A DNA stretch of 64,000 bases from Caldicellulosiruptor hydrothermalis 108 (GCF_000166355.1 NC_014652.1:1896928-1960927); one strand, 5' to 3'. Positions 1 to 7,942 are shown, numbered from the stretch's first letter. Program-made: numbers and translations. The notes: generated from the letters alone by a model not told the origin.

Positions 1-80
1 CCAAATTTCGTTTAAAATTTAACAATCTTATTATATCACCTAAAATGAAAGTTTACAAGAGGCTACTTGCAATTTATTAT

Positions 81-109
81 TTGTGTTTTTGGGCAGGATA
101 TTATATAAT
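81..109 (+). promoter_or_regulatory. Sigma-A type promoter for the FAH-family gene
   Basis: A TTGTGT -35 box (81-86), a 17-bp spacer and a perfect TATAAT -10 box (104-109) precede the gene starting at 155. A GAGAGGTG ribosome binding site follows at about 136-143. The first 80 bases show no gene that I can support; they are AT-rich and may belong to an upstream intergenic region. Confidence 0.6.
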
Positions 110-154
110 TCTAACTAAGTTATATTTCACACTATTGAGAGGTGCTAAAGAAAT

Positions 155-904
155 ATGAAACTCGGAAGATTTTTTTATGCAAACAAAACATTTTTCGGGC
201 TTGTTGAAGGCAGCTCAGTGAAGGTTTTGAAAAGTCTTGACCCACTTAAAATAAGTGACCAATCTTATCCCATAGAGGAGTTGAAAATTTTGCCGCCTGT
301 CAAGCCTTCAAAGATTGTATGTGTGGGTCTTAACTACAAAGACCATGCAAAAGAACTTGGACTTGAACTTCCAGAAAGTCCCGTGTTATTTTTAAAACCT
401 CCGACATGTGTGATTGGTCACAACGACAGTATAATTTATCCGCAGCACATGAGTAGCCAGGTGGACTATGAAGGAGAGCTTGCGGTGGTTATAAAAAAAG
501 AGTGTCGCAATGTAAAACCCCAAGAGGCAGATGAGTACATACTTGGCTATACATGCGCAAATGATGTGACGGCAAGGGATTTACAACCAAAAAACGGTCA
601 GTGGACTGTAGCAAAATCATTTGACACTTTTCTACCACTTGGTCCTATTATAACAGATGAAATTGACCCAAACAACAGTCCAATTAAAACTTATCTTAAT
701 GGCAAACTTGTTCAAAATTCTAATACAAGCAATTTCATCTTTACAGTGCAGGAACTCGTAAGTTATATAAGCTCTATAATGACTTTAAAATCTTTTGATG
801 TGATAATAACAGGAACACCTTCTGGCATTGGGAGTATGAAAAAAGGAGATGTTGTTGAAGTTGAAATTGAGGGGATTGGAAAACTCACAAATTATGTAAA
901 GTAA
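155..904 (+). CDS. Fumarylacetoacetate hydrolase (FAH) family protein
   Basis: The 249-residue protein has the FAH C-terminal catalytic fold. It shows the family's metal-binding segment VDYEGELAVVI near residues 103-113, the NDVTARDLQ segment near 136-144 and the GTPSGIG loop near residue 220. Members cleave C-C bonds in acylpyruvates or decarboxylate oxaloacetate, or isomerise ring-cleavage products such as 2-hydroxyhepta-2,4-diene-1,7-dioate, using a divalent metal in the cytoplasm. The exact substrate cannot be read from the sequence. The short N-terminal domain (about 50 residues) and total length fit the bacterial YcgM/HpcE-like group. It is a single-gene unit with its own promoter, converging on the next gene with a shared terminator between them. 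Confidence 0.88.
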   Translation: MKLGRFFYANKTFFGLVEGSSVKVLKSLDPLKISDQSYPIEELKILPPVKPSKIVCVGLNYKDHAKELGLELPESPVLFLKPPTCVIGHNDSIIYPQHMSSQVDYEGELAVVIKKECRNVKPQEADEYILGYTCANDVTARDLQPKNGQWTVAKSFDTFLPLGPIITDEIDPNNSPIKTYLNGKLVQNSNTSNFIFTVQELVSYISSIMTLKSFDVIITGTPSGIGSMKKGDVVEVEIEGIGKLTNYVK

Positions 905-905
905 A

Positions 906-931
906 GGCTGGCAGTTTTAATTGTGCCAGCC
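906..931. terminator. Bidirectional intrinsic terminator between convergent genes
   Basis: Arms GGCTGGCA (906-913) and TGCCAGCC (924-931) form an 8-bp stem. On the plus strand a run of seven T follows at 941-947, after a short gap. On the minus strand a T-rich tract follows directly. It sits between the stop codons of the FAH-family gene (904) and the convergent gene ending at 946, so it probably serves both. Confidence 0.7.
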
Positions 932-945
932 TCTCAAGACTTTTT

Positions 946-1308
946 TTATACAGCATTGTGAACAAAGGCAACTATCTTTCTACATGGAATGTCAACTATT
1001 GAACCAAGGCCGCAAAATCTTCTGTGTGGCGGGCAGCATCTTTCTCTTCGATGATGTTCGCCAAACTCTTCTCTTGAGTCATAGCCTCTGTACCAGAAGG
1101 GGTCATCTGGTGGTGTCCCTATTGTTACAATAAGCCTTATAAACCTTGGCGTAACAAGTGCTAAAACTCCTGTAAATCCTTGACCGCTTTCTCCTCCGCT
1201 TTCTGTGAACACTGTAACTGTTTCTCCTAAATATTTTTTCATGTGTTCACAGATGTCGTGGCAGTGATGTTCGTGACCTTCATACCTCAAATCCAGTTCT
1301 TCTGACAT
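946..1308 (-). CDS. Small Cys/His-rich protein, function unknown (possible spore coat)
   Basis: The 120-residue protein is not one I can assign. Its N-terminus is rich in His, Glu and Cys (RYEGHEHHCHDICEH). The middle (about 27-65) reads like an Sm/LSM-type small beta-barrel strand pattern (GETVTVFTESGGESGQGF, then LVTPRFIRLIVTIG). A charged and Cys/Pro-rich segment (HHRRERCCPPHRRFCG) and a hydrophobic C-terminal strand (VDIPCRKIVAFVHNAV) follow. There is no signal peptide or membrane segment. The pattern recalls small clostridial spore-coat-type proteins, which is inference only. The ribosome binding site GGGAGG lies 9 bases before the ATG and directly abuts a long palindrome. The upstream neighbour is a BofC-like gene. 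Confidence 0.7.
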   Translation of the reverse strand: MSEELDLRYEGHEHHCHDICEHMKKYLGETVTVFTESGGESGQGFTGVLALVTPRFIRLIVTIGTPPDDPFWYRGYDSREEFGEHHRRERCCPPHRRFCGLGSIVDIPCRKIVAFVHNAV

Positions 1309-1320
1309 ACCTTCCTACCT

Positions 1321-1370
1321 CCCATAATTCATATTATGTCTTCTACCATTAACATAATATGAATTATGGG
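1321..1370. repeat. Perfect inverted repeat, 18-bp arms, 14-bp loop
   Basis: CCCATAATTCATATTATG (1321-1338) pairs exactly with 1353-1370, separated by 14 bases. No U-tract follows on either strand, so it is not a standard intrinsic terminator. In the minus-strand transcript the closing GGG of the hairpin is also the first half of the GGGAGG ribosome binding site of the gene starting at 1308. It may act as an operator, a transcript-stability hairpin or a translational control element. Confidence 0.75.
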
Positions 1371-1393
1371 TAAACTGTGTTACATAAAATTTT

Positions 1394-1966
1394 TTAACTT
1401 CCAAAATCCTCAATTATCTTTATTGCATCTTCAAACGAGTTGACCACGATTCCTTTTTTTAAATCATTGACCTCTTGTTCTGGTAAGTTCTCAATACTAA
1501 TTGGAGTAATGAGCTTTAGAGTATCACCATCTACAGGTTGCGAATAAAATATAGCTACTCTTCCGTCTTTTATAGAAATTATAAAATGATTGGGACAAAA
1601 ACCGTCAAATACACGGCTTATCACCACATACTTAGAGCTAAATGCATCTATTTCCCAGCCGGCAAACATATTTTTAAAGTCCTGCTTTGACATCCCTACA
1701 TACTCTTTTGGTACTAACTTTTTCTCTTCGATGACATGTCCACATCCTTTAAAATATTTTCTTACAACAAACAAAGTGTTATCAGCTATCCTGCCTTCTA
1801 TATCTTTGTTTATATATGCAATCTGTGTTACGTTCTTGCCTTTTATGTCCTTTTCAGATTTCACTTTTCCTCTTTCTAATGTTATAGTAAACCCCACTGC
1901 AAACGACACTATGAACAAGAAAATAATAATAGCAGTGAGCGTGGCAGTTTTAAAATACAGTTTCAT
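1394..1966 (-). CDS. BofC-like sporulation-associated protein
   Basis: The protein has one N-terminal membrane anchor (about residues 7-27) followed by an extracytoplasmic domain. The last 60 residues match the BofC C-terminal domain pattern: ISIKDGRVAIFYSQPVDG, then a Thr/Ile-rich segment and VNDLKKGIVVNSFEDAIKIIEDF. In Bacillus subtilis, BofC restrains the SpoIVB protease that signals for pro-sigma-K processing; whether this homologue does so is inference. I chose the ATG at 1966 (190 residues), which has a G-rich stretch about 10 bases upstream and places the anchor at the N-terminus. An in-frame GTG at 2026 would add 20 polar residues. It lies 75 bases downstream of yebC and is probably transcribed with it. 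Confidence 0.72.
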   Translation of the reverse strand: MKLYFKTATLTAIIIFLFIVSFAVGFTITLERGKVKSEKDIKGKNVTQIAYINKDIEGRIADNTLFVVRKYFKGCGHVIEEKKLVPKEYVGMSKQDFKNMFAGWEIDAFSSKYVVISRVFDGFCPNHFIISIKDGRVAIFYSQPVDGDTLKLITPISIENLPEQEVNDLKKGIVVNSFEDAIKIIEDFGS

Positions 1967-2041
1967 TTTCTTGTGGCCCCCATGAGTACTCAAACTTTTT
2001 TTACTATTATTCCCTGCCAAACCCACTGCTATACATAGAAT

Positions 2042-2773
2042 TTACTCTTCATTTTCTTCCCAGTTATGATAAACCTCTTTTACATCATCGTTGTCTTCGA
2101 GCATGTCAATAAGTCTTCTCATCTTCTGGGCATCCTCACTTGAAAGTTTTACAGTTGTCTGAGGAATCATCTCTATCTGAGCTCTTATAAATGTAAAACC
2201 TTCTTTTTCCAGACCTTCTCTGACCTTTGAAAAATCCTCAGGTGATGTAATTATCTCATATATATCGTCCTCTGAGGAGAAATCCTCAGCACCATACTCT
2301 AACGCCTTTTCCATCACAAAGTCCTCATCTGGAAAACTTTCTTTTTCAATAACTATGACACCTTTTCTGCTGAACATCCATGAAACACAGCCTGTTTGAC
2401 CAAGATTGCCACCATTTTTGTCAAAAATGTGTCTAAGCTCTCCGGCCGTTCTGTTTCTGTTGTTTGTCATTGCCTCAACAATAACAGCAACTCCGCCAGG
2501 TCCATAGCCCTCGTACGTAATGTCTTCGTATCCTGTTGTGTCAATCTCACCAGCTGCCCTTTTTATAAACCCCATTATCTTATCCATGGGCATGTTGTTT
2601 GCCTTAGCTTTTGCGATTACATCCCTGAGCTTCGGGTTTGTCTCAGGATCAGGGCCGTACATCTTTGCAACAACCATAAGTTCCCTACCAAGTTTTGTAA
2701 AAAGTCTCCCTTTCTGTGCGTCTGTCTTTTCTTTTTTGTGCCTTATATTTGCCCACTTTGAATGTCCAGACAT
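2042..2773 (-). CDS. YebC/PmpR family DNA-binding regulatory protein
   Basis: The 243-residue length and the N-terminal signature MSGHSKWANIRHKKEKTDAQ are diagnostic of the YebC/TACO1 family. The GPGGVAVIVEAMTNNRNRT block near residues 90-108 and the C-terminal domain (EEKEGFTF-like to EVYHNW) are also conserved. Some members are described as transcriptional regulators (PmpR). Others have been linked to translation, resolving ribosome stalling at proline-rich stretches. The role here cannot be chosen from sequence. A GGGGGAAG ribosome binding site lies 6 bases before the ATG, and a consensus sigma-A promoter lies upstream at 2821-2850. It heads a unit with the BofC-like gene and is divergent from spoVB. 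Confidence 0.95.
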   Translation of the reverse strand: MSGHSKWANIRHKKEKTDAQKGRLFTKLGRELMVVAKMYGPDPETNPKLRDVIAKAKANNMPMDKIMGFIKRAAGEIDTTGYEDITYEGYGPGGVAVIVEAMTNNRNRTAGELRHIFDKNGGNLGQTGCVSWMFSRKGVIVIEKESFPDEDFVMEKALEYGAEDFSSEDDIYEIITSPEDFSKVREGLEKEGFTFIRAQIEMIPQTTVKLSSEDAQKMRRLIDMLEDNDDVKEVYHNWEENEE

Positions 2774-2820
2774 AGTTTGCTTCCCCCTACCTTTTAAGCT
2801 GCTATTGTGCTCAATATGGA

Positions 2821-2850
2821 ATTATAAATTAGATTTAGAGCTAATGTCAA
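2821..2850 (-). promoter_or_regulatory. Consensus sigma-A promoter for yebC
   Basis: On the minus strand there is a perfect TTGACA (2845-2850) and a perfect TATAAT (2821-2826) with an 18-bp spacer. The predicted transcript start is about 45 bases before the yebC ATG. The 114-base intergenic region is shared with the divergent spoVB gene. Confidence 0.75.
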
Positions 2851-2908
2851 ATGAAATTGATACATAAGATTTAATAATGAACAAAGATTGATTTGTTATG
2901 AAAGAAAG

Positions 2909-4396
2909 ATGAATAAAAAGATTTTAAACCAAATTGTAATACTTACACTTTGTAATATTTTAACATACAGTCTTTTTTTCTTTTACAGAGTGTTCATATC
3001 GCGCAGAATTGGTTCTGTTGGTATGGGACTTTATACATTTGGCATGACACTTTATTACCTGTTTTACAGCATATCAAGCGGTGGGATTTTGACAGCCATT
3101 TCAAAATATATTGCTGAAAACTGCTATTCAGCTGGGCTAAAAGAAAAAGTTGTCTTTGTGATCAGCAGGATACTCTTTTTCTGGAGCATTATAATTGCCA
3201 TATTGTTTTGTGCATTAAATCCATTTTTCTGTGACATTGTATTTGCTACTTCACATCTTAAACACAAGGTCTACCCTCTTATTGTGTGTATTGTGGTTGT
3301 CACCCAGTCAGCTATTTTGAAAGGCTTTTTTTATGGCATTCAAAATCCTACTCCACCTGCCTTGGCAGAGGTGTTTGAAAATATTGTCAGACTTTCTGTC
3401 ACCTGTCCCATTTTTTTGACAGTAGCAAAGTCATCTTCGCTTGACACAAAGCTATTTTTGTCTTTCTTAGGGATTCTTATAGGAGAACTTTCAAGTCTGA
3501 GTTTCCTTTGGATATCATATAAGCTCAAATACAAAAATATTCGATTTACGATTAAGCTTTCTGAGATTGTGCAGATTTCCTCTAATATATTCAAAGTATC
3601 TGTGCCACTTGCCACAGCCAGTGTCCTTGGAATGATTTTTCAATCATTTGAAAATATGATAATTCCCAAAATGTTTGAAAGCATCGGCAATACAAAAACC
3701 AAAGCAATCTCCATCTATGGAATAATAAATGGCATGAGCTTCCCAGCAGCAACCCTGCCACTTGTAATAATAAATTCACTATCCATAATAATAGTTCCTA
3801 CCATCTCTGAAACAAAGATTAACACAAAAACTCTAAACTCTCGAATAAACTCTTTTCTCTTGCTTACCATTGCTATTTCATTGCCAGCAACATGCATATT
3901 CTTACTTTTTCCTGTACAGATTTGTAATTTGCTATACAAAAACCCTCAAGCAGGAGTGTATCTTAAACACATTGCACCTGCAATAGCATTTTATTATCTT
4001 TCTGTTGTACTTTCAAGTTTACTTAATGCACTTGATAAGGTCAATTTTAATTTTATTTTAAATACAGTACTGACAGTAGCAAGATTGATAGCCTATATCC
4101 CAGCAATATTACTTTTCAAAAGTGAAATCCCTTATATTTGGATTTCAAATATATTTGCCCTTATTTCATGTATTATAATGATTGAAAAGATAGCAAAGCT
4201 TGAGTTTGAATTCGTTCTTGAAAAAAGAATAATCTTTCTCATCTTTCAACTTGCAGTTGTGTGCCTGCTTATATTTGCCATACTCATTTATCTGAACATA
4301 ACTTCAATGCAAGTTTTTATTATTCTGTTTTTAGCAGGATACTTTCTAATTAGCTACTTTATCCTTTTATATCAGAAAAGGCGTAAGAAATACTGA
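2909..4396 (+). CDS. SpoVB-like polysaccharide/lipid flippase (MOP superfamily)
   Basis: The protein has about 495 residues and some 12-14 hydrophobic segments along its whole length. The N-terminus FYRVFISRRIGSVGMGLY and the SISSGGILTAISKYIAE block are typical of SpoVB/MurJ-related members of the MVF/MOP exporter superfamily. SpoVB in Bacillus acts in spore cortex synthesis, probably as a lipid-linked precursor flippase; paralogues handle other polysaccharide precursors, so SpoVB is a best guess. I chose the ATG at 2909. An in-frame TTG at 2888 would add seven residues, and neither start has a strong ribosome binding site. Its last 30 bases overlap the 3' end of the convergent membrane-protein gene. 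Confidence 0.82.
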   Translation: MNKKILNQIVILTLCNILTYSLFFFYRVFISRRIGSVGMGLYTFGMTLYYLFYSISSGGILTAISKYIAENCYSAGLKEKVVFVISRILFFWSIIIAILFCALNPFFCDIVFATSHLKHKVYPLIVCIVVVTQSAILKGFFYGIQNPTPPALAEVFENIVRLSVTCPIFLTVAKSSSLDTKLFLSFLGILIGELSSLSFLWISYKLKYKNIRFTIKLSEIVQISSNIFKVSVPLATASVLGMIFQSFENMIIPKMFESIGNTKTKAISIYGIINGMSFPAATLPLVIINSLSIIIVPTISETKINTKTLNSRINSFLLLTIAISLPATCIFLLFPVQICNLLYKNPQAGVYLKHIAPAIAFYYLSVVLSSLLNALDKVNFNFILNTVLTVARLIAYIPAILLFKSEIPYIWISNIFALISCIIMIEKIAKLEFEFVLEKRIIFLIFQLAVVCLLIFAILIYLNITSMQVFIILFLAGYFLISYFILLYQKRRKKY

Positions 4397-4978
4397 AGGT
4401 GAATATATATAAAGCAAACAGTAGAAAAGCACAATCACAAATACTACTGCCAAGGCCTTTGTTCTTGTTATTCCGAAACCCTTTGAAAGTGCTTCATAAA
4501 CGGATATCAAGAAAAACATCTCTGACACTTTAAAAACTACATAACCGATGGGTAAAAACCAAAAGATAATACCCACCAAAAATGCATAGCATGGAAGAAG
4601 GTATGATACTGTCAGCGTGGTTATCACTTGGGAAATATTTGCTCTTTTTCTTGTAACAATGGAGGCTGTTAAGAATACTATGGTCGCCAGTATAAAAAGC
4701 CTAAAAATCTGGTTTGAAAAAAGGGTAATGATAAGCCTTGCCAGTCTTAAATTCTCCAAATCGGATTTTATTCTGTCTGTAAAAAATACAAGACCTGCTT
4801 CCCCTGGCATTATTTCATACCCTTTTCTAATCTGAAGGTAAACGTAGATTGTAAAAAGTGCAATATATATCAAAAACACTGCTATTCCTGCTACAAAATT
4901 GTTAAGAAGCGAAATGTTCTGAACAAAATAAAGTGGATTTGTAAAAAGGTATTTACACACATTCTCTTTCTTGTTCAC
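4367..4978 (-). CDS. Yip1-like integral membrane protein
   Basis: The 203-residue protein has about five transmembrane segments (around residues 24-48, 88-110, 116-142, 147-165 and 175-203) and a cytosolic N-terminus. The spacing resembles bacterial YIP1-domain proteins, whose function is poorly known; I do not recognise a specific role. It starts with GTG at 4978. An AAGGATGTG stretch about 14 bases upstream is the only ribosome binding site candidate. It lies 21 bases downstream of the IMPACT-family gene and is probably co-transcribed with it. Its 3' end overlaps the 3' end of convergent spoVB by 30 bases, so the hydrophobic C-terminus is encoded opposite the spoVB stop region. Confidence 0.68.
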   Translation of the reverse strand: MNKKENVCKYLFTNPLYFVQNISLLNNFVAGIAVFLIYIALFTIYVYLQIRKGYEIMPGEAGLVFFTDRIKSDLENLRLARLIITLFSNQIFRLFILATIVFLTASIVTRKRANISQVITTLTVSYLLPCYAFLVGIIFWFLPIGYVVFKVSEMFFLISVYEALSKGFGITRTKALAVVFVIVLFYCLLYIYSPSVFLTPFLI

Positions 4979-4999
4979 AGCACATACACATCCTTTTTC

Positions 5000-5620
5000 C
5001 TAAATTGCTCTTAAAACTATCCCTTTTTTGTCAGCCAGGAAGTTGCCGGATGTAATATCTGAAACGTTCTTTATAAACTCATCCACCTCTTCTTTTTTGA
5101 TTGCCAGCAACAAATCTACAACTTGCGAATATTCAATCTTCTCTATCTTTGTATTAAACCTTGAAGCAAGCCATTTAATCTTCTCAAAATCAGAATATTC
5201 TATACTCAGTAAAACCTCTTCACACTCATGATACTCCAAAATACCTGCTTTTTCAAGCCCGAGGCTAGCTGCCTGTGTATACGCCCTGACAAGTCCTGAC
5301 GCGCCCAGCAGGATTCCGCCAAAATAGCGGGTTACTACAATTAGCACATTTGAAACATTGCTCTTTCTTATTACCTCCATGACAGGAAGCCCGGCTGTAC
5401 CCTGCGGCTCACCATCATCCGAATATTTTTGTACAGGATATTCAATACCATATGTATAGGCATACACGTTGTGTGTTGCATCATAAAACTCTTTTCTGAC
5501 CTGGTCAAGGAAGGTATTAACCTCATGCTGATTTTCTACCCTGAAAACTGATGCAATGAACCTTGACTTTCTTTCAACAAATTCTACTCGGACATTTTGA
5601 GCAATAGTTTTAAATCCCAT
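5000..5620 (-). CDS. IMPACT/YigZ family protein
   Basis: The protein has 206 residues from the preferred ATG. The family core is clear: ERKSRFIAS near residue 18, the block DDGEPQGTAGLP near 68-79, and VVTRYFGGILLGASGLVRAY near 95-114. These are the UPF0029 N-terminal signatures. The C-terminal half is the smaller YigZ domain of alternating strands. Bacterial members are cytoplasmic and of uncertain function; the eukaryotic relative IMPACT regulates GCN2. AAGGAG lies 12 bases before the chosen ATG at 5620. A longer reading from 5653 would add 11 charged residues before a better-conserved N-terminus. Confidence 0.9.
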   Translation of the reverse strand: MGFKTIAQNVRVEFVERKSRFIASVFRVENQHEVNTFLDQVRKEFYDATHNVYAYTYGIEYPVQKYSDDGEPQGTAGLPVMEVIRKSNVSNVLIVVTRYFGGILLGASGLVRAYTQAASLGLEKAGILEYHECEEVLLSIEYSDFEKIKWLASRFNTKIEKIEYSQVVDLLLAIKKEEVDEFIKNVSDITSGNFLADKKGIVLRAI

Positions 5621-5675
5621 TTTTATTTTAATCTCCTTTTTTCTTATTATCACACACCTATTTTCATATCAAAAA

Positions 5676-5710
5676 GGGCTGTCATTTTATGTTAAATTCA
5701 ATGACAGCCC
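5676..5710 (-). terminator. Intrinsic terminator of the Nudix gene
   Basis: GGGCTGTCATT (5676-5686) pairs with AATGACAGCCC (5700-5710), an 11-bp stem. In the minus-strand direction TTTTT follows at once. It lies between the Nudix stop (5748) and the IMPACT-family gene. Confidence 0.85.
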
Positions 5711-5747
5711 GTCAAAATTTTGCACCATATATATTATAAATTGTGAT

Positions 5748-6170
5748 TTAAATATTCACAAGTTGTTTGTACTGTTCATACGCACAAGATGCCAGAGCCT
5801 TGTCTTGGCTGTAAGTAATCTTCTGGATAGCCTCTTCAATGTCAAAATACCCGGCATCAAAAACGTTCTCTTCCTTGTTCTCTTTCAAAAATTCGGGAGA
5901 TTTTGCTTCCATGATATACCATATAATCTTGTTACAAACTGGTCTCTGACGTGTGACAGAATAGAACTCATAACTTGTTTGACCTGCTGTGGAGAGAATT
6001 GAAGCATCAATCCCAACTTCTTCCTTGACCCTTCTTACCGCAACTTCGGGCGCAATCTCGCCGTTTCGGATAACACCTTTTGGAAACACCCATTCGCCCT
6101 TTTCGTTCTTCATGATAAAGATTTTTCCCTGGTAGAACACAACTCCACCAGCACAATTACGGATTAGCAA
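5748..6170 (-). CDS. Nudix hydrolase family protein with altered Nudix box
   Basis: The protein has about 140 residues. The Nudix fold is evident: AGGVVFYQGKIFIMKN, GEWVFPKGVIRNGE, then VKEEVGI. The canonical box is G-x5-E-x7-R-E-U-x-E-E-x-G-U. Here the residue after the first Arg is Arg instead of Glu (AVRRVKEEVGI), while the last Glu pair is kept. That Glu is normally a metal ligand or near-catalytic residue, so activity may be altered or lost. Nudix enzymes hydrolyse nucleoside diphosphate-linked compounds; no substrate motif is visible. The start is TTG at 6170, nine bases after AAAGGGG; an earlier TTG at 6179 touches the ribosome binding site. A promoter lies at 6220-6248. Confidence 0.85.
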   Translation of the reverse strand: MLIRNCAGGVVFYQGKIFIMKNEKGEWVFPKGVIRNGEIAPEVAVRRVKEEVGIDASILSTAGQTSYEFYSVTRQRPVCNKIIWYIMEAKSPEFLKENKEENVFDAGYFDIEEAIQKITYSQDKALASCAYEQYKQLVNI

Positions 6171-6219
6171 TGCGGACAACCCCTTTCTTTTATTTTAATA
6201 AAAATTTCCCCCTACTTTA

Positions 6220-6248
6220 ATAATACCCTCTTTATTCATCATATTCAA
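6220..6248 (-). promoter_or_regulatory. Sigma-A promoter for the Nudix gene
   Basis: TTGAAT (6243-6248) and TATTAT (6220-6225) are separated by 17 bp, reading on the minus strand. It sits just past the hflX stop codon (6263), so the Nudix gene can be transcribed independently of hflX. Confidence 0.6.
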
Positions 6249-6262
6249 CAAATTTCATATAA

Positions 6263-7822
6263 TTAAATCCTCTCAACAATCATATCAAGCAAAGTATCAA
6301 TACCTCTGCCATCCTGAGCAGAGATAAAAACATGTGGAAGATTGTCAAACACATCCACACTTGAAAGGTCCACTTTATCTATCTTGTTATAAACCCTTAT
6401 AAGAGGGATATTTTCTGCTCCAAGCTGCTTTAGCAAATCCTCAGATACTTTTATGTGGTCATAATAATATGGGTCAGATATATCTACAACGTTCAGTATA
6501 AGGTTTGAATACTTGACCTCTTCTAATGTTGAGGAAAACGCCTCAACAAGATGATGCGGCAAGTTTCTTATAAACCCAACAGTATCAGTGAGCAAAAATT
6601 CTTTGCCCTTGTGGTACACTCTTCTTGTTGTAGTATCAAGTGTTGCAAATAGTTTATCTTCTACCAGAACATCTGCTTTTGAGATTCTGTTCATGAGAGT
6701 AGACTTGCCTGCGTTTGTGTAACCAATTATTGATACAACCGGCACCTGGTTTTCTACCCTGCTCTTCCTCTGAACTTCTCTATTTTTTTTCACCTTTTCA
6801 AGCTCTTTTTTTATCTCTTCAATCCTGCGCTGGATATGTCTCCTGTCAATCTCAAGCTTGGTCTCACCAGGCCCTCTCGTCCCTATTCCACCACCAAGCC
6901 TTGAAAGTAGCACTCCAGTCCCACGCAGACGCGGAAGCAGGGTCAAAAGCTGTGCAAGTTCTACCTGAAGTTTTCCCTCTTTGGTCCTTGCACGCCTTGC
7001 AAATATGTCAAGTATAACATCAGTTCTATCTATCACTTTTCTCAAAAGCAGCTCTTCTAAGTTTTTTATCTGAGCAGGCGAAAGTTCTCTGTTGAATATC
7101 ACAACGTCAATGTCTTTTTGCTGACAGATAGAAAGTATCTCTTCTGCCTTACCCCTTCCTATAAAATACGCAGGGTCTATGCTCCTTCTTACTTGTACCA
7201 CCTTGTCAACAACTTTAACCCCTGCTGTCTTGCACAGGCTCTCAAGCTCTTCAAAAAGGTGTCTGTCATGTTCAGACGAACTTTTTGGCCACACATCAAC
7301 AAGCAGAGCCCTTTCCTCTTTTTCTGTCAAAATCTCGTGAATTTTTTCTCTTTCCCTCTGCTTTTCATCCACTTCTGAAATCTTGGATGAGATATCAAGA
7401 TTGTAAAAATATTCTATTTTGTGTGGTCCAACCGTTTCAACCTCTTTTAGATACCTTCCCCAAAAAGCTATGGTAGCCTCCTTAGTTTTTAGCGAGATTG
7501 TCATAACATAGTCATACTTTTTCATTATAAGTGTGGAGAGGTCAAGCATAGAAGGATGTGATGCAGAAGATAACTTTGTAAAGATTAACGCTGCCTTTTT
7601 AGGAAAAGAATCTTGGTTTTCAAGCTCTGCAAATTCTTTCTTTTCTATTAGAACCTCTTCAATTCTCCCTTTTCTGTTCAAAACAATTGCTATTTCCTTA
7701 TTGAGATTCAGCGAAAACTCTTTTAGAAGATTGTAGACAAACTCATCAATCATATACTCTTCTGTCTGATGGGACTTGAGTTTTTGAATCATATTGTGAT
7801 AATACTCTCTTATTCGTGGCAT
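6263..7822 (-). CDS. hflX: GTPase HflX, ribosome-splitting factor, long form
   Basis: The protein has 519 residues from the chosen ATG. It has an N-terminal extension of about 150 residues found in many clostridial HflX proteins. The HflX core domain follows (AYFIGRGKAEEI, FNRELSPAQIKNLE, VQVELAQLLTLLPRLRGTG region, GGGIGTRGPGETKLE). The G domain carries G1 GYTNAGKST near residue 363, G3 DTVGF and G4 NKID. HflX splits stalled or heat-damaged 70S ribosomes and binds the 50S subunit. The reading frame stays open upstream to 7927, but those codons run through the tuf terminator. The ATG at 7822 has AAGGAGG unusually far upstream (about 17 bases), so the start is uncertain. It is likely expressed by read-through from tuf or a weak local promoter. 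Confidence 0.9.
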   Translation of the reverse strand: MPRIREYYHNMIQKLKSHQTEEYMIDEFVYNLLKEFSLNLNKEIAIVLNRKGRIEEVLIEKKEFAELENQDSFPKKAALIFTKLSSASHPSMLDLSTLIMKKYDYVMTISLKTKEATIAFWGRYLKEVETVGPHKIEYFYNLDISSKISEVDEKQREREKIHEILTEKEERALLVDVWPKSSSEHDRHLFEELESLCKTAGVKVVDKVVQVRRSIDPAYFIGRGKAEEILSICQQKDIDVVIFNRELSPAQIKNLEELLLRKVIDRTDVILDIFARRARTKEGKLQVELAQLLTLLPRLRGTGVLLSRLGGGIGTRGPGETKLEIDRRHIQRRIEEIKKELEKVKKNREVQRKSRVENQVPVVSIIGYTNAGKSTLMNRISKADVLVEDKLFATLDTTTRRVYHKGKEFLLTDTVGFIRNLPHHLVEAFSSTLEEVKYSNLILNVVDISDPYYYDHIKVSEDLLKQLGAENIPLIRVYNKIDKVDLSSVDVFDNLPHVFISAQDGRGIDTLLDMIVERI

Positions 7823-7885
7823 ACGATTTGTTAAAAACACCTCCTTGAAGCACCTTATCTTGGACAAAATCTTTTGAGCCAAAAA

Positions 7886-7942
7886 AAGCCCAAACCTAAG
7901 TCTGAAAAGCTTTAAAGCTTTTCTCACCTTAGGCTTGGGCTT
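7886..7942 (-). terminator. Intrinsic terminator of tuf
   Basis: AAGCCCAAACCTAAG (7886-7900) pairs with 7928-7942, with one mismatch. The loop holds a second small hairpin (GAAAAGCTTTAAAGCTTTTC, 7903-7922). A run of seven T follows on the minus strand. It begins directly after the tuf stop codon (7949). Confidence 0.85.

Noticed and set aside
2888..2908. Upstream TTG start for spoVB
   Set aside because: The ribosome binding site is no better than for the ATG at 2909, and the added residues are not conserved in type. Left as an alternative only.
3340..3615. Open frame on the minus strand within spoVB
   Set aside because: The plus-strand spoVB frame is conserved in pattern across its whole length, and the minus frame shows no family match.
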